Positions 51,550 through 60,323 of a DNA stretch of 64,000 nt are shown in pieces. The DNA lies in NCBI GenBank assembly GCA_022828105.1, contig JAJEJC010000005.1, positions 124,001 through 188,000 of the forward strand, given 5' to 3'. Below the pieces are notes generated by a model that saw only the letters and a list, made by a program, of their open reading frames with translations, made no database searches and was not told the DNA's origin. The DNA is from Dehalococcoidia bacterium. GTDB lineage: Bacteria > Chloroflexota > Dehalococcoidia > Bin125. Positions within the stretch are counted from its first letter, which is position 1, and each line of letters starts with the position of its first letter. The position numbers and the translations under genes are program-made.

Positions 51550-52674
51550 TCACTCGTTCGATCCCATGGGAGTCAGCAGGTTGCGCAACCCGCTGCCGAA
51601 GGCATACGTGGCCAGGAGCAGGGAGGTCAGCGCCAGACCGCTGATCAGCGTCATCCAGGGGGCGGAGATGATCCATCCTCGGCCTACGGCGATCAGGAAG
51701 CCCCAACCGCCGGGCGACTGCCCAAATCCGAGGAAGCTCAGTGTCGCCTCGAACAGCAGGGCGAGGATCATGACGTCGCGGAAGACCCGGATCAGCGGCG
51801 GCGCCAGGGTGCGCAGACTCCACAGCCGTGAGCGATTCGGCGCGGCGCTCGAATCCTCCTCGACCAGCTCTCGCCAGACCAGCGGCAATGCGATTGCGGC
51901 CAGCGGCAGTGCCAGCGTCCAGGTGCTTGCTTCGTGACCCAGCAGCACCAACAGCAGCAGGAGCAGCGGCGGCAAGGCGGCCAGCCCGTCCAGCAGGCTC
52001 TTGATCACGGGACGCGCAGCGGGGCCGGCTCGCGTCGATGCCGTGAACATCCCGACCGATGCAACGACCAGACCGCCGGCGACTCCGATCAGTGCGGCCA
52101 GGAACCCGATCAACCAGCCTTGCCAGGCCGAGTCGGCGACCGCCGCGTAGATGTCGTGCCCCGCACGATCGGTGCCAAACCAGTGTCTCCAGGACGGGGG
52201 TTCGAGCGCAGCGGGCGTCAAGGGCCGGTTGTTGTCGCGGATCAATCCCGTCTCGGCCTCGCGGAAGATCCCGTCCACAACCTCGATCCACGGTCGCCGG
52301 CCCGCAGTGAGGTGCGGAATCAACGCCTCATCACTGATCAGCGGCTGGATGAAGTCCTGGATCAGATCTTGAGCGTCTGCGGCATCGGCGAGTCTGCCGT
52401 ACACCTCGGGATCGCCGAGCAGCTCGCCCAGCTCTCGCCTGGGCAAATCAGACCGCTCGCCGTCAAGCGCCAGCGAGACGCGGTAGTAGACAAAGTCCGG
52501 ATTCAGTTCCTGGAACACGGTCGAGCGATCGTAGCGAGCGACGCCCAACCAACCGCCAGCCGAGCCGATTGCGCCGATCGCGATCACCGACCAGAAGAGC
52601 AGCACCATTAGGCCCAGCGAACCGATCGGTTCGCGGCGCGCAAGTATCCAGGCGCTGCGCACGCGGGCGTTCAT
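51550..52674 (-). CDS. DppC/OppC-like ABC permease, third pair, lacking the EAA coupling motif
   Basis: 374 residues. The N-terminal transmembrane segment (LGLMVLLFWSVIAIGAIGS) and GWLGVARYDRSTVFQELNPD start are shared with the two other DppC-like permeases; SWRHWFGTDRAGHDIYAAVA is conserved. Where the others have the EAA coupling helix (EMPYVEAARTIGATSTRV in the gene at 54117), this protein has RELVEEDSSAAPNRSRLWSL, so the contact with an ABC ATPase is probably lost. The enlarged external loop is retained. It overlaps the stop of the partner gene by four bases (ATGA). Possibly a non-transporting partner or a decaying paralogue. Confidence 0.85.
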   Translation of the reverse strand: MNARVRSAWILARREPIGSLGLMVLLFWSVIAIGAIGSAGGWLGVARYDRSTVFQELNPDFVYYRVSLALDGERSDLPRRELGELLGDPEVYGRLADAADAQDLIQDFIQPLISDEALIPHLTAGRRPWIEVVDGIFREAETGLIRDNNRPLTPAALEPPSWRHWFGTDRAGHDIYAAVADSAWQGWLIGFLAALIGVAGGLVVASVGMFTASTRAGPAARPVIKSLLDGLAALPPLLLLLLVLLGHEASTWTLALPLAAIALPLVWRELVEEDSSAAPNRSRLWSLRTLAPPLIRVFRDVMILALLFEATLSFLGFGQSPGGWGFLIAVGRGWIISAPWMTLISGLALTSLLLATYAFGSGLRNLLTPMGSNE

Positions 52675-54107
52675 GTCGTCTGCTCCCGTCGGGCGAGCAT
52701 GGCGCGAGCGCCGTCGAGCATGAGGAACGACCAGACCAGGAACAGCGCCGTCACGGAGGCGATTGCGATGACGACCGGCTGGTCGGCCTGGATGATTCGC
52801 TGAAGCAGAAGCAGACCCAGGCCCTCCAGGTTGAAGAGCAACTCCAGCAGCAGGTTCATGCCGACGAAGGCGGGCAGATACTGGCGCAGCGAGTCGATCA
52901 GGGCCCGAATCGTCAGGAGTCGACTTCCGCCGCCGCCCTCGAACTGCCGGCGAACCGCTAGCGCAATCACTCCCGACAGGAGCAACCCGCCCGATACAGC
53001 AGGGATGCTGTAGAGCTTGAAGAACTGCGAGGGCGAGTCGGTGATGTTGCGCGCGTCGGGATCGGTGAGTGGAATGCTCCAGAGGCCGCCCTCGAACAGG
53101 CCCTCGGGGGTCACCACGATGATCAACAGCAAGGCCAGCCAGAACGAAGGCGCGACGAGCGCCAGCGTCGACAACAGTCGTCCGACCTGGGCGGCCCGAA
53201 AACCGCGCACGCCCGAAGCCAGCAGCCCGAGCGGTACCCCGATTGCGAGCGCCACGATCAGCGCAAAGAGATTGAGCTGCACCGTGCCGGCAATCCGACC
53301 TGCGACGATGCCGAGCGCGCTCTCTTGCGACTGGAACGACGTGTCGAAGTCGAATCGGACTGCGCCCCAGAGGAATGCGGCGTACTGCCGGCCGACCGAG
53401 CGATCGAGCCCCAGGCGATGGCGGATCGCGGCCTCCGTCATCCGGGTGAGTGGCAGGACAATCCCGTCTCCGTGTTGCAGGAGCGAATCGGCGTGCAAGC
53501 GGCCGTCGGGATTGCCGGCGGTCCCGCGAGGATTGACCTCCAGGATGTCCCCGACCGTGATCCGCCTGACCCGCGCGAACTCGGCGACGCTGATCCCCCG
53601 GTGCAGCGTCAGCGTCGCGCCGGCCGGCGCGTATTCGTGCCCTCGGAACGAGGGAAAGACAATCTCGGGATTGCGCAACTTCAGCAGCTCGACACCCTCG
53701 GCGGCGTCTTCGGGTAATACCAGTCGATTCCAGACCACCAGATCGCGAAGCCACTCTCCGTCGAGCAGCACAATCACCGTGCTTTGCGAGAGCGGCCGCC
53801 TCGGGTCGATGTGTGGATTAAGCGAGGACACATGCGTGAGGCTCAGGCCCTCACGTTCGGCAATCTTGGGCAGCGTCGTTGCGGCCGGATAGGACTTCGT
53901 CGTTGCTCCGACTTCGATCTCGCCCACCACCTCGACAAGGCGCTGCCCGGCACCCTGGTTTTCCAGGTTCGACAGCCTGGAGACCAGGATGTCCCCCGGC
54001 GCGCCGATGAACAGCAGAAAGATGATGGAGAGCGCCACCCAGAGCGAAACCAGCGCCAGGCCGACGCGAGCAAGGAGCCTGCGCCGGTCGCCGGGAGAGA
54101 GTGACAC
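52671..54107 (-). CDS. DppB/OppB-like ABC permease with LysM-like external insert, third pair, coupling helix degenerate
   Basis: 478 residues. One N-terminal transmembrane segment, then an about 200-residue external insert with LysM-like modules (LPKIAEREGLSLTHVSSLNP; GISVAEFARVRRITVGDILE followed by VNPRG), then the five-helix permease core. In the two related genes the core has the EAA coupling motif (QDYVRTAWSKGLRERTVIRR in 60324); here that segment reads ALAVRRQFEGGGGSRLLTIR, and the motif is gone. GTG at 54107 is the only start available. Last but one gene of the ABC block; 9 bases follow the end of the DppC gene at 54117. Confidence 0.83.
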   Translation of the reverse strand: MSLSPGDRRRLLARVGLALVSLWVALSIIFLLFIGAPGDILVSRLSNLENQGAGQRLVEVVGEIEVGATTKSYPAATTLPKIAEREGLSLTHVSSLNPHIDPRRPLSQSTVIVLLDGEWLRDLVVWNRLVLPEDAAEGVELLKLRNPEIVFPSFRGHEYAPAGATLTLHRGISVAEFARVRRITVGDILEVNPRGTAGNPDGRLHADSLLQHGDGIVLPLTRMTEAAIRHRLGLDRSVGRQYAAFLWGAVRFDFDTSFQSQESALGIVAGRIAGTVQLNLFALIVALAIGVPLGLLASGVRGFRAAQVGRLLSTLALVAPSFWLALLLIIVVTPEGLFEGGLWSIPLTDPDARNITDSPSQFFKLYSIPAVSGGLLLSGVIALAVRRQFEGGGGSRLLTIRALIDSLRQYLPAFVGMNLLLELLFNLEGLGLLLLQRIIQADQPVVIAIASVTALFLVWSFLMLDGARAMLARREQTT

Positions 54108-54116
54108 GCGTGCAAC

Positions 54117-55349
54117 CTAGCGGCTGCCGCGCAAACGCGGATCGAGCACGTCGCGCAGGGCGTCGCCGAGCACGTTGAAGCCGAACACGAGCGAGGTCAA
54201 GGCCAGTCCGGCCCACAGGGATGTCCAGGGCGAGTAGACGATGAACTGCCGTCCGTCGGCGATCATCTTGCCCCATGAGACGTCGAGTGTGCCCAGACCA
54301 AGGAAGCTGAGCGCCGCCTCGGCGAGGATGAACGCGCCGATGGTGATTGAGAAGATCACGATCAACGGCGCGAAGATGTTGGGCAGGATGTGGAAGCCCA
54401 TCACCCGAGTCGAGGTCGCGCCAATCGTGCGGGCCGCCTCGACATACGGCATCTCGCGAATCTGGATCACGCTGCCGCGCACAATCCGGTTGGTGGGCGC
54501 GACTCCAAGCACCGAGAGCGCGATGGTCACCCAGAGCGCGGACGGATCAGTCGCTGCGGCCATCAGCAGGAGGAACACGATCGGCGGATAGGACTGAATC
54601 GCGTCCATGACGCGGTTGACGGCCAGGTCCACGGTGCCGCCCAGCGATCCCGCGATCAGACCGATCAGAGTACCCACGCCGACGCCGATCAGCGTGGCGA
54701 AGAAGCCGATGTAGAGCGAGAGGCGAGCGCCCTCGAAGACCCGAGCAAAGAGGTCGTGGCCGGCACGGTCGGTCCCGAACCAGTGTTGGCCCGACGGACC
54801 CAGCAACGACGAGGTAATCAGGGGATTGTCCGTGCCGGCGGCGAGCAGACTGTCCACGTCGGTGATCACGCCGTCGTTGACTTCGATCTGTTCGGCCTCC
54901 AGCAAGGTGTCGAGCAGCGTGCCGGCTTCAATTTCCGCCAGCGCGTACTCGACCATCTCGCCTTCGACGCCGGCGACGACCGCTGCATCACCGTAGACCT
55001 CGGGAATCGCGATCAGGCTGCGCAGCTCGGAAGCGGGAAGATCGGCTGGTTGGCCGTCGAGCACATTGGCGATCTTGTCGTCGGCGTATTTGACCGATGC
55101 GATCTCGAACACGGTGCGAGAGTCGTATCGCCCGACGCCGAGCCAGCCGCCGCCGTCGCCGACGGTGCCGATCGCGATGAAGCTCCAGAAGAAGACGATG
55201 ATCACGCCGGCCGCGCCCAGCCGCTTGTGCACCATGAAGTCCCAAAAGCCCGACAACAGACGGCGCGCACCTGTCGCCCGGTCGAGTTGCAGGCCCTCAA
55301 CGGCCGCGAACTCGCCGGCTTCTCCGCTTGCGCTTGCCTGTTCGCTCAT
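54117..55349 (-). CDS. DppC/OppC-like ABC transporter permease with enlarged external loop, second pair
   Basis: 410 residues. A cytoplasmic N-terminal extension, TM1 (LGAAGVIIVFFWSFIAIGTV), then about 130 residues of external loop (GRYDSRTVFEIASVKYADDK and onward) before the conserved GQHWFGTDRAGHDLFARVFE that begins the permease domain. EAA coupling motif EMPYVEAARTIGATSTRV is intact, as are IGAFILAEAALSFLGLGTLD and DALRDVLDPRLRGSR. It passes peptides or nickel-like substrates together with the DppB-type gene at 55369. ATG at 55349 is used; the TTG at 55367 is upstream in frame. Confidence 0.9.
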   Translation of the reverse strand: MSEQASASGEAGEFAAVEGLQLDRATGARRLLSGFWDFMVHKRLGAAGVIIVFFWSFIAIGTVGDGGGWLGVGRYDSRTVFEIASVKYADDKIANVLDGQPADLPASELRSLIAIPEVYGDAAVVAGVEGEMVEYALAEIEAGTLLDTLLEAEQIEVNDGVITDVDSLLAAGTDNPLITSSLLGPSGQHWFGTDRAGHDLFARVFEGARLSLYIGFFATLIGVGVGTLIGLIAGSLGGTVDLAVNRVMDAIQSYPPIVFLLLMAAATDPSALWVTIALSVLGVAPTNRIVRGSVIQIREMPYVEAARTIGATSTRVMGFHILPNIFAPLIVIFSITIGAFILAEAALSFLGLGTLDVSWGKMIADGRQFIVYSPWTSLWAGLALTSLVFGFNVLGDALRDVLDPRLRGSR

Positions 55350-55368
55350 CGCTGTTCCAGTATCCAAA

Positions 55369-56850
55369 TCAGCTGTAGCGGATGCGCGGATCGATCAGCG
55401 CGTAGCTGATGTCGATGAGGATGTTGATCACGATCACGAACAGCGCCAGGAAGAACACCATCGTCTGGATGACCGGGTTGTCGGCCTGGTAGATCCGCTG
55501 CAACAGCGCCAGTCCGATGCCGGGAATGTTGAACAGCACCTCGAGGATGATGTTGCCGCCGACCAGAGCGGCGAGCTGGAGGCCAAACACGCTCAGGACC
55601 GGCACCATCGCGTTGCGCAACGCATGGCGACGAATGACGGCCCGCTCGCGCAGGCCCTTCGACCAGGCGGTGCGGACGTAGTCCTGGCGCAGCACCTCGA
55701 GCAGTTCGGAGCGCGTAATGCGCATCAGTCCGGCGCCCGCCGCGATACCGCCTGCGAATGCGGGGATCGTATAGAGCGCGAAGAATCCGTCGACCGAGGT
55801 GAAGATGCTGCGCGCTTCTTCTTCCGCAAGCGGAATCGACCAGAGCCCTCCTTCAAACAGTGAGCCGGGCGAGACCACGAAGATCAGCATCGTCGCGATC
55901 CAGAACGGCGGCGCGGCGAGGGCAAAGATTGCGAATCCGCGCAGCAGGTAGTCCGGCGCCTGATCCTGGCGCATCGCCGAGAAGATGCCCACGGGAAGCG
56001 CCACGACAATTGCCACGATCAACGCATAGATGTTGAGATGCAGGGTTCGCGGCAACGTGCGCAGGAAGATGTCCATCGACGGCTCGTTCGTCTGGAACGA
56101 GGGGCGGAACTGGAAGCGGATGGTGTCCCAGAGGAACTCCCCGTACTGAACGCCGAGCGACTTGTCGATACCGAGCCGGTTCTTGATGCTGGCTTCGGTG
56201 ATTTCGCGCGTCGGCGAGATGAAGGTTTCTCCGGGGAACAGCGGCGTATCGGGCGTGAGCGAACCATCCTCGTTGGCCGGTGTGCCCTGGAGGTTGACGT
56301 TCATGTAGTCGTCTGGGGTGACCCGGTTCACCGCCGCAAGTTCGCGCAACGTGACGCTCTCACGCAGGGTGAGCGTGATCCCCGACGGCGCGTACAGCTC
56401 GCCTGCATACGTGCCAAACTCAACGTCGGGATTGCGTTCCTGCAGCAGCGCGATTCCGTCGTCCGTGTTCTCCGGCAACGCCAGCCTCGCCGTGCGTGAG
56501 ATGCTGGACAGGAGCTGGCCATCGATCACGATGATGGTCGAGCCGGGCCGGAGTTCCGAGTCGGCGTTGAGATTCGGATTGACCGCGAGCAACTCGTCGA
56601 CGGTACCGCCGTACTGCATCGCAACCGACTCCAGAGAGTCGTCGCCGACGACTCGATGCAGCGTCTTCTCTACTTCATGACTGCCAACGACGTCGGCCTC
56701 GATCTTGGTCGCGCCCGATGCTTCGAGGTTGGCCAGTTTGATCGTGACGTAGTCGCCCGGCAGCAGGTTGAGTCCGATGAACAGAAGAGAAATCACCAGC
56801 CACAGCGTGGGGATGACCAGCAGCACGCGGCGAATGATGTACTTCTGCAT
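55369..56850 (-). CDS. DppB/OppB-like ABC transporter permease with LysM-like external insert, second pair
   Basis: 493 residues, against about 310-340 for usual DppB/OppB. TM1 (LVIPTLWLVISLLFIGLNLL) is followed by LysM-like module 1 (HRVVGDDSLESVAMQYGGTV, DELLAVNPNLNAD, LRPGSTIIVI) and module 2 (LRESVTLRELAAVNRVTPDD, YMNVNLQGTP). The permease core then begins near ASIKNRLGIDKSLGVQYGEF. The EAA motif is intact (QDYVRTAWSKGLRERAVIRR), so it should couple to an ATPase. LysM binds N-acetylglucosamine-rich polymers; here it would sit outside the membrane. The gene lies 35 bases after the intergenic hairpin at 56885. Confidence 0.9.
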   Translation of the reverse strand: MQKYIIRRVLLVIPTLWLVISLLFIGLNLLPGDYVTIKLANLEASGATKIEADVVGSHEVEKTLHRVVGDDSLESVAMQYGGTVDELLAVNPNLNADSELRPGSTIIVIDGQLLSSISRTARLALPENTDDGIALLQERNPDVEFGTYAGELYAPSGITLTLRESVTLRELAAVNRVTPDDYMNVNLQGTPANEDGSLTPDTPLFPGETFISPTREITEASIKNRLGIDKSLGVQYGEFLWDTIRFQFRPSFQTNEPSMDIFLRTLPRTLHLNIYALIVAIVVALPVGIFSAMRQDQAPDYLLRGFAIFALAAPPFWIATMLIFVVSPGSLFEGGLWSIPLAEEEARSIFTSVDGFFALYTIPAFAGGIAAGAGLMRITRSELLEVLRQDYVRTAWSKGLRERAVIRRHALRNAMVPVLSVFGLQLAALVGGNIILEVLFNIPGIGLALLQRIYQADNPVIQTMVFFLALFVIVINILIDISYALIDPRIRYS

Positions 56851-56884
56851 GAACGGCGCTTACGCGATCAGGATCTAGCGGGAT

Positions 56885-56917
56885 GAGGGGGCATCTGCAG
56901 ATCGCAGATGCCCCCTC
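56885..56917 (-). terminator. Intergenic hairpin downstream of the second peptide-binding lipoprotein gene
   Basis: Perfect 14-base-pair stem (GAGGGGGCATCTGC, five-base loop, GCAGATGCCCCCTC) 36 bases after the binding-protein stop (read on the minus strand) and 34 before the permease start. It may protect or partly terminate the transcript so that the binding protein is made in excess. Confidence 0.6.
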
Positions 56918-56953
56918 TCCGCTCTGGTTGAATTGCCCCAGGAGCGGCGGCGG

Positions 56954-58951
56954 TTAGGCCGAGTACTCCGGGTGGCTGGTGTCGACCCAGGCCTTGTCGA
57001 AGTTGTGCGAGTCGTGCGCGAACTGCCAGGTGTGGTCCGGGCGGTTCACGTACGGCCACCAGATCGTCGGCGCAATGCCGTTCATCACGCCGAACCAACC
57101 GAAGATGCCGTCGAGTCCATGCTCTTCGTCGACACCCAGGCCGATGCGCTGCACCTTGAGTCCCATGTCGCGGCGCTGCTCGGTGTCGAGCGTGACCGCC
57201 ATCTCATCCACGATCTCCTCGGTCGGAGCGTAGTTGTACTGGGTCAGGTTGGATGCGCCGCCCACCTTCAGCGACAGTGTGAACTGCGCCGTCGGGTCGA
57301 GGTCGGCCGGCGGGTTGGTCCAGGTCGGCGCGCGGCCGGGGAAGGTCTGGTTGTCGTAGCGGTCCTGCATCACCGTGTACGGCTGGATGTCCAGCTCGAC
57401 GTTGATGCCGGTCGCTTCGGCGTACATGTTGCGAGTGGTCTCGGTGATACCGGGGTAGGTTTGCTCCCAGAGGTCGGGGATGTAGATCGTGACCGTGCGG
57501 TCGGTGTCGAAGCCGGAGGCGGCGATCAACTCGCGGCACAGCGCGATGTCCTCGTCTCGGTTCAGGCGGAAGCCCGGAATCGTCCGCAGCTCCTCGGGCG
57601 GGATCGTCCAGTAGGTCGAGAACCAGGGGCAGAAGTGCGTCGCTGAGGGCTTGGCCGCTCCCAGGTAGACCGCGTCGATCAGCAGGTCGCGGTCGACCGC
57701 GACGTTCATCGCGTACGCGAAGCGTCTATCGAGATACGGGTTGCCGAGACCGTCCGAGCCTTCCCAGCCGGGCTGGTACGTGCCCATCACGGTGACGACG
57801 GTGAATCCGAACGCGCCTTCACGGACCTCATGGTCGGGGAAGTCGCCGGTCAGTTCTTCGACCTGCACGGCGGAGAGCGGGAAGCCGCCAATGTCGATGC
57901 CTTTGCCGCGATAGGCGGCGTCGACGGCGGTCGCGTCGGTCAGGTTGACGAACTCGACGGCATCCATGAACGGCAACTGGCTGCCGTCGTCGGCGCTCTT
58001 CCAGTAGTTGGCGTTGCGCTCCAGGTAGATGCCGATGTCGGGGTCGTACGACTGTGGGATGTACGGACCGGTTCCGGACGACAGCGAGACGTTGGCGGTC
58101 TCGTCGCGCCAGCGGGTACCGAACTCCTGGATGCCCTCGGGGGAGGTGATCCAGGAGAAGGGCCGCAGGATGGTGCCGCCGAGGTACGTCGCGTCGGGAC
58201 CAGCCGTCTTGGCGACAAACGTCGCCTCGTCAACCGCTTCGTGAGAGGCGGTCTTCTTGAAGGCGTCCTGGCCGCGAAAACGCGCGTCGGGGTTGCCTTC
58301 GGCGTCGAGCGCAGCGATCTGACGGTCGAAGTTGATCACGATGTCGCTGGCGTTAACCTCGCGCCCGCCTTCGGTTGGGTACTGGTCCCAGAAGCGGGCG
58401 CCCTGATCGACGCTGAAGATGTAGGTCTCAGCGTCGGGCAGCTCGGGCAAGGAGGTGATGTCCTCCTCCATGATGCCGCCTTCCTTCGAGGCCCAGCGGA
58501 TCATGTAGTTCATGTAGAACCCCATCCAGTACTGGGTGGGGCCGAACACGCCGCGGTGCGGGTCAAAGAAGTCGTGCGTGGCCGCAGGGGTCGAGAAGCG
58601 CAGGGTGCCGCCGTAGCGATCGACGCCAGCCTGTACCTGCTGCGCCGCCTGTTGCTGCTGCTGGTCTTCTTGCTGAGCAGCGGCAACGGCCTGTTGCTCG
58701 GCCTGCTGCTCTTGCTGCTGCATCGTCTGCTGCTGCGCGGCCTGCTGCTGCTGCTGTTGCTGCATCGCCTGCTGCTGCGGCTGGTCTTGCTGTTGTACCT
58801 GCGCTGCCGTCTGACCGTCGTCGTCATCGTCGCCGCATCCGACCAAGGCCAGAGCGGCGGCGCCGACGCCGGCGCGTCCCGAAGCTCGCAGCAGTGCGCG
58901 CCGGCTCATCCGGTTGCGCTTCATCCGCTGCCAATAGTTGCGCTCACTCAT
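56954..58951 (-). CDS. Tat-exported peptide-binding lipoprotein (SBP_bac_5), second
   Basis: 665 residues. N-terminal Tat motif SRRALLRASGRAG, hydrophobic core and lipobox with Cys39, then a Gln-rich linker (about 48-113), then the family 5 solute-binding domain, starting GGTLRFSTPAATHDFFDPHR and containing RWASKEGGIMEEDITSLPEL and SDIVINFDRQIAALDAEGNP. It would deliver peptides, nickel or other oligomers to the permeases. It is close to the first binding protein (61995), so the two arose by duplication. Confidence 0.93.
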   Translation of the reverse strand: MSERNYWQRMKRNRMSRRALLRASGRAGVGAAALALVGCGDDDDDGQTAAQVQQQDQPQQQAMQQQQQQQAAQQQTMQQQEQQAEQQAVAAAQQEDQQQQQAAQQVQAGVDRYGGTLRFSTPAATHDFFDPHRGVFGPTQYWMGFYMNYMIRWASKEGGIMEEDITSLPELPDAETYIFSVDQGARFWDQYPTEGGREVNASDIVINFDRQIAALDAEGNPDARFRGQDAFKKTASHEAVDEATFVAKTAGPDATYLGGTILRPFSWITSPEGIQEFGTRWRDETANVSLSSGTGPYIPQSYDPDIGIYLERNANYWKSADDGSQLPFMDAVEFVNLTDATAVDAAYRGKGIDIGGFPLSAVQVEELTGDFPDHEVREGAFGFTVVTVMGTYQPGWEGSDGLGNPYLDRRFAYAMNVAVDRDLLIDAVYLGAAKPSATHFCPWFSTYWTIPPEELRTIPGFRLNRDEDIALCRELIAASGFDTDRTVTIYIPDLWEQTYPGITETTRNMYAEATGINVELDIQPYTVMQDRYDNQTFPGRAPTWTNPPADLDPTAQFTLSLKVGGASNLTQYNYAPTEEIVDEMAVTLDTEQRRDMGLKVQRIGLGVDEEHGLDGIFGWFGVMNGIAPTIWWPYVNRPDHTWQFAHDSHNFDKAWVDTSHPEYSA

Positions 58952-59057
58952 GTGCTGCTTGCTCCTTCTTCCGGCGCGGGTATGCGCGCCCGGTGCAAAC
59001 GCAGTCTAGCGCACAAAGCAACGGCGGTGGTCAGGTATCGGCGGGCGTTGATCGCCG

Positions 59058-60299
59058 CTAGCGGCTGCCGCGCAAGCGCGGGTCGAAGACGTCCCGCAAG
59101 GCGTCGCCGAGCACATTGAAGCCGAACACGAGGCTGGTCAGGGCGAGACCAGCGAACAGCGAGGTCCAGGGCGACTGCACAATGAACTGCCGGCCGTCGG
59201 CGATCATCTTGCCCCAGGAAACATCGAGCGTGCCCAGTCCGAGGAAGCTGAGCGCCGCCTCGGCGAGGATAAATGCGCCGATCGTGATCGAGAAGATCAC
59301 GATCAGCGGCGCAACGATGTTGGGCAGGATGTGCAGCAGCATGATCCGCGCATTGGTCGCGCCGAGCGTCCGGGCCGCCTCGACGAATGGCATCTCGCGT
59401 AGGGCGATCACCGCTCCTCGTACAATCCGTTGGACCGGGGCGATCGCGAGCACCGACAGCGCCAGCGTCACCCAGATCGCTGAAGGTTCCGTGACCGAGC
59501 GCAGGAGCAACAGCAGCACGATCGGCGGGAATGAGAGCAAGGCATCGATCAAGCGGCTGATGGCCAAGTCGATGTTGCCGCCGAGTCCGCCGGCAATCAG
59601 CCCGAGCGCCGTTCCTGCGACGACGCCAATCAGTGTGGCGAAGAAGCCGATGTACAACGACAGCCGCGCGCCCTCGGTGACGCGTGAGAACAGGTCATGG
59701 CCGGCTCGGTCGGTGCCGAACCAGTGCCTGCCCGAGGGCCCCTGGAGCGATGAGGTCGTCAACGGGGTATTCGTGCCCGTCGCCAGCAAGTCGTCGACAT
59801 CGACAATCGTGCCGGCGCGAATCTCAATCTGGGCGGGATCCAACGTCTCCAGGTGCGTCAGCACCGTGCCGCTGGCAATCAACTCCTCGACGTACTCAAG
59901 CATCTGGGGGAGCACGCCCGACTCCGCCGCCAGGTCGCCGTAGACCTCGGGGGCCAGCAGCAGCGTGCGCAGATCCTCCGTGGAGATGTCGGCCGATTCG
60001 CCGTCCAGCACGTTGGCCATCTTGTCATCGACGAAGTTCGGATTTGCGATTTTGAACACTTCCTGCGAGTCGTACCGGCCCAGGCCCAGCCAGCCGCCTC
60101 CGGAGCCGACGGTGCCTACGGCAATCACCGACCAGACGACGACCAGGACCAGGCCGAAGGCGCCCAGCGGCTTGGTGCGAAAGAAGCTAACCAGCGCCTT
60201 GCCCAGCAGCGCGGCCGTCGTGCGCTCTTCGATTCGCAGACCCTGCGCCTGCGCGAATTGTTCCAGTTCCTGGGAGGTCGTTTGACGAGCGTCGCTCAC
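59058..60299 (-). CDS. DppC/OppC-like ABC transporter permease with enlarged external loop, first pair
   Basis: 413 residues, same design as 54117: TM1 (LGAFGLVLVVVWSVIAVGTV), an external stretch of about 130 residues (GRYDSQEVFKIANPNFVDDK onward), then GRHWFGTDRAGHDLFSRVTE, EAA motif EMPFVEAARTLGATNARI, and the tail DALRDVFDPRLRGSR. Both motifs needed for coupling and the cytoplasmic loop are intact. It follows 24 bases after the DppB-type gene at 60324. Confidence 0.92.
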   Translation of the reverse strand: MSDARQTTSQELEQFAQAQGLRIEERTTAALLGKALVSFFRTKPLGAFGLVLVVVWSVIAVGTVGSGGGWLGLGRYDSQEVFKIANPNFVDDKMANVLDGESADISTEDLRTLLLAPEVYGDLAAESGVLPQMLEYVEELIASGTVLTHLETLDPAQIEIRAGTIVDVDDLLATGTNTPLTTSSLQGPSGRHWFGTDRAGHDLFSRVTEGARLSLYIGFFATLIGVVAGTALGLIAGGLGGNIDLAISRLIDALLSFPPIVLLLLLRSVTEPSAIWVTLALSVLAIAPVQRIVRGAVIALREMPFVEAARTLGATNARIMLLHILPNIVAPLIVIFSITIGAFILAEAALSFLGLGTLDVSWGKMIADGRQFIVQSPWTSLFAGLALTSLVFGFNVLGDALRDVFDPRLRGSR

Positions 60300-60323
60300 A
60301 GTGCGTCTCCTCAGTCAACCTGG

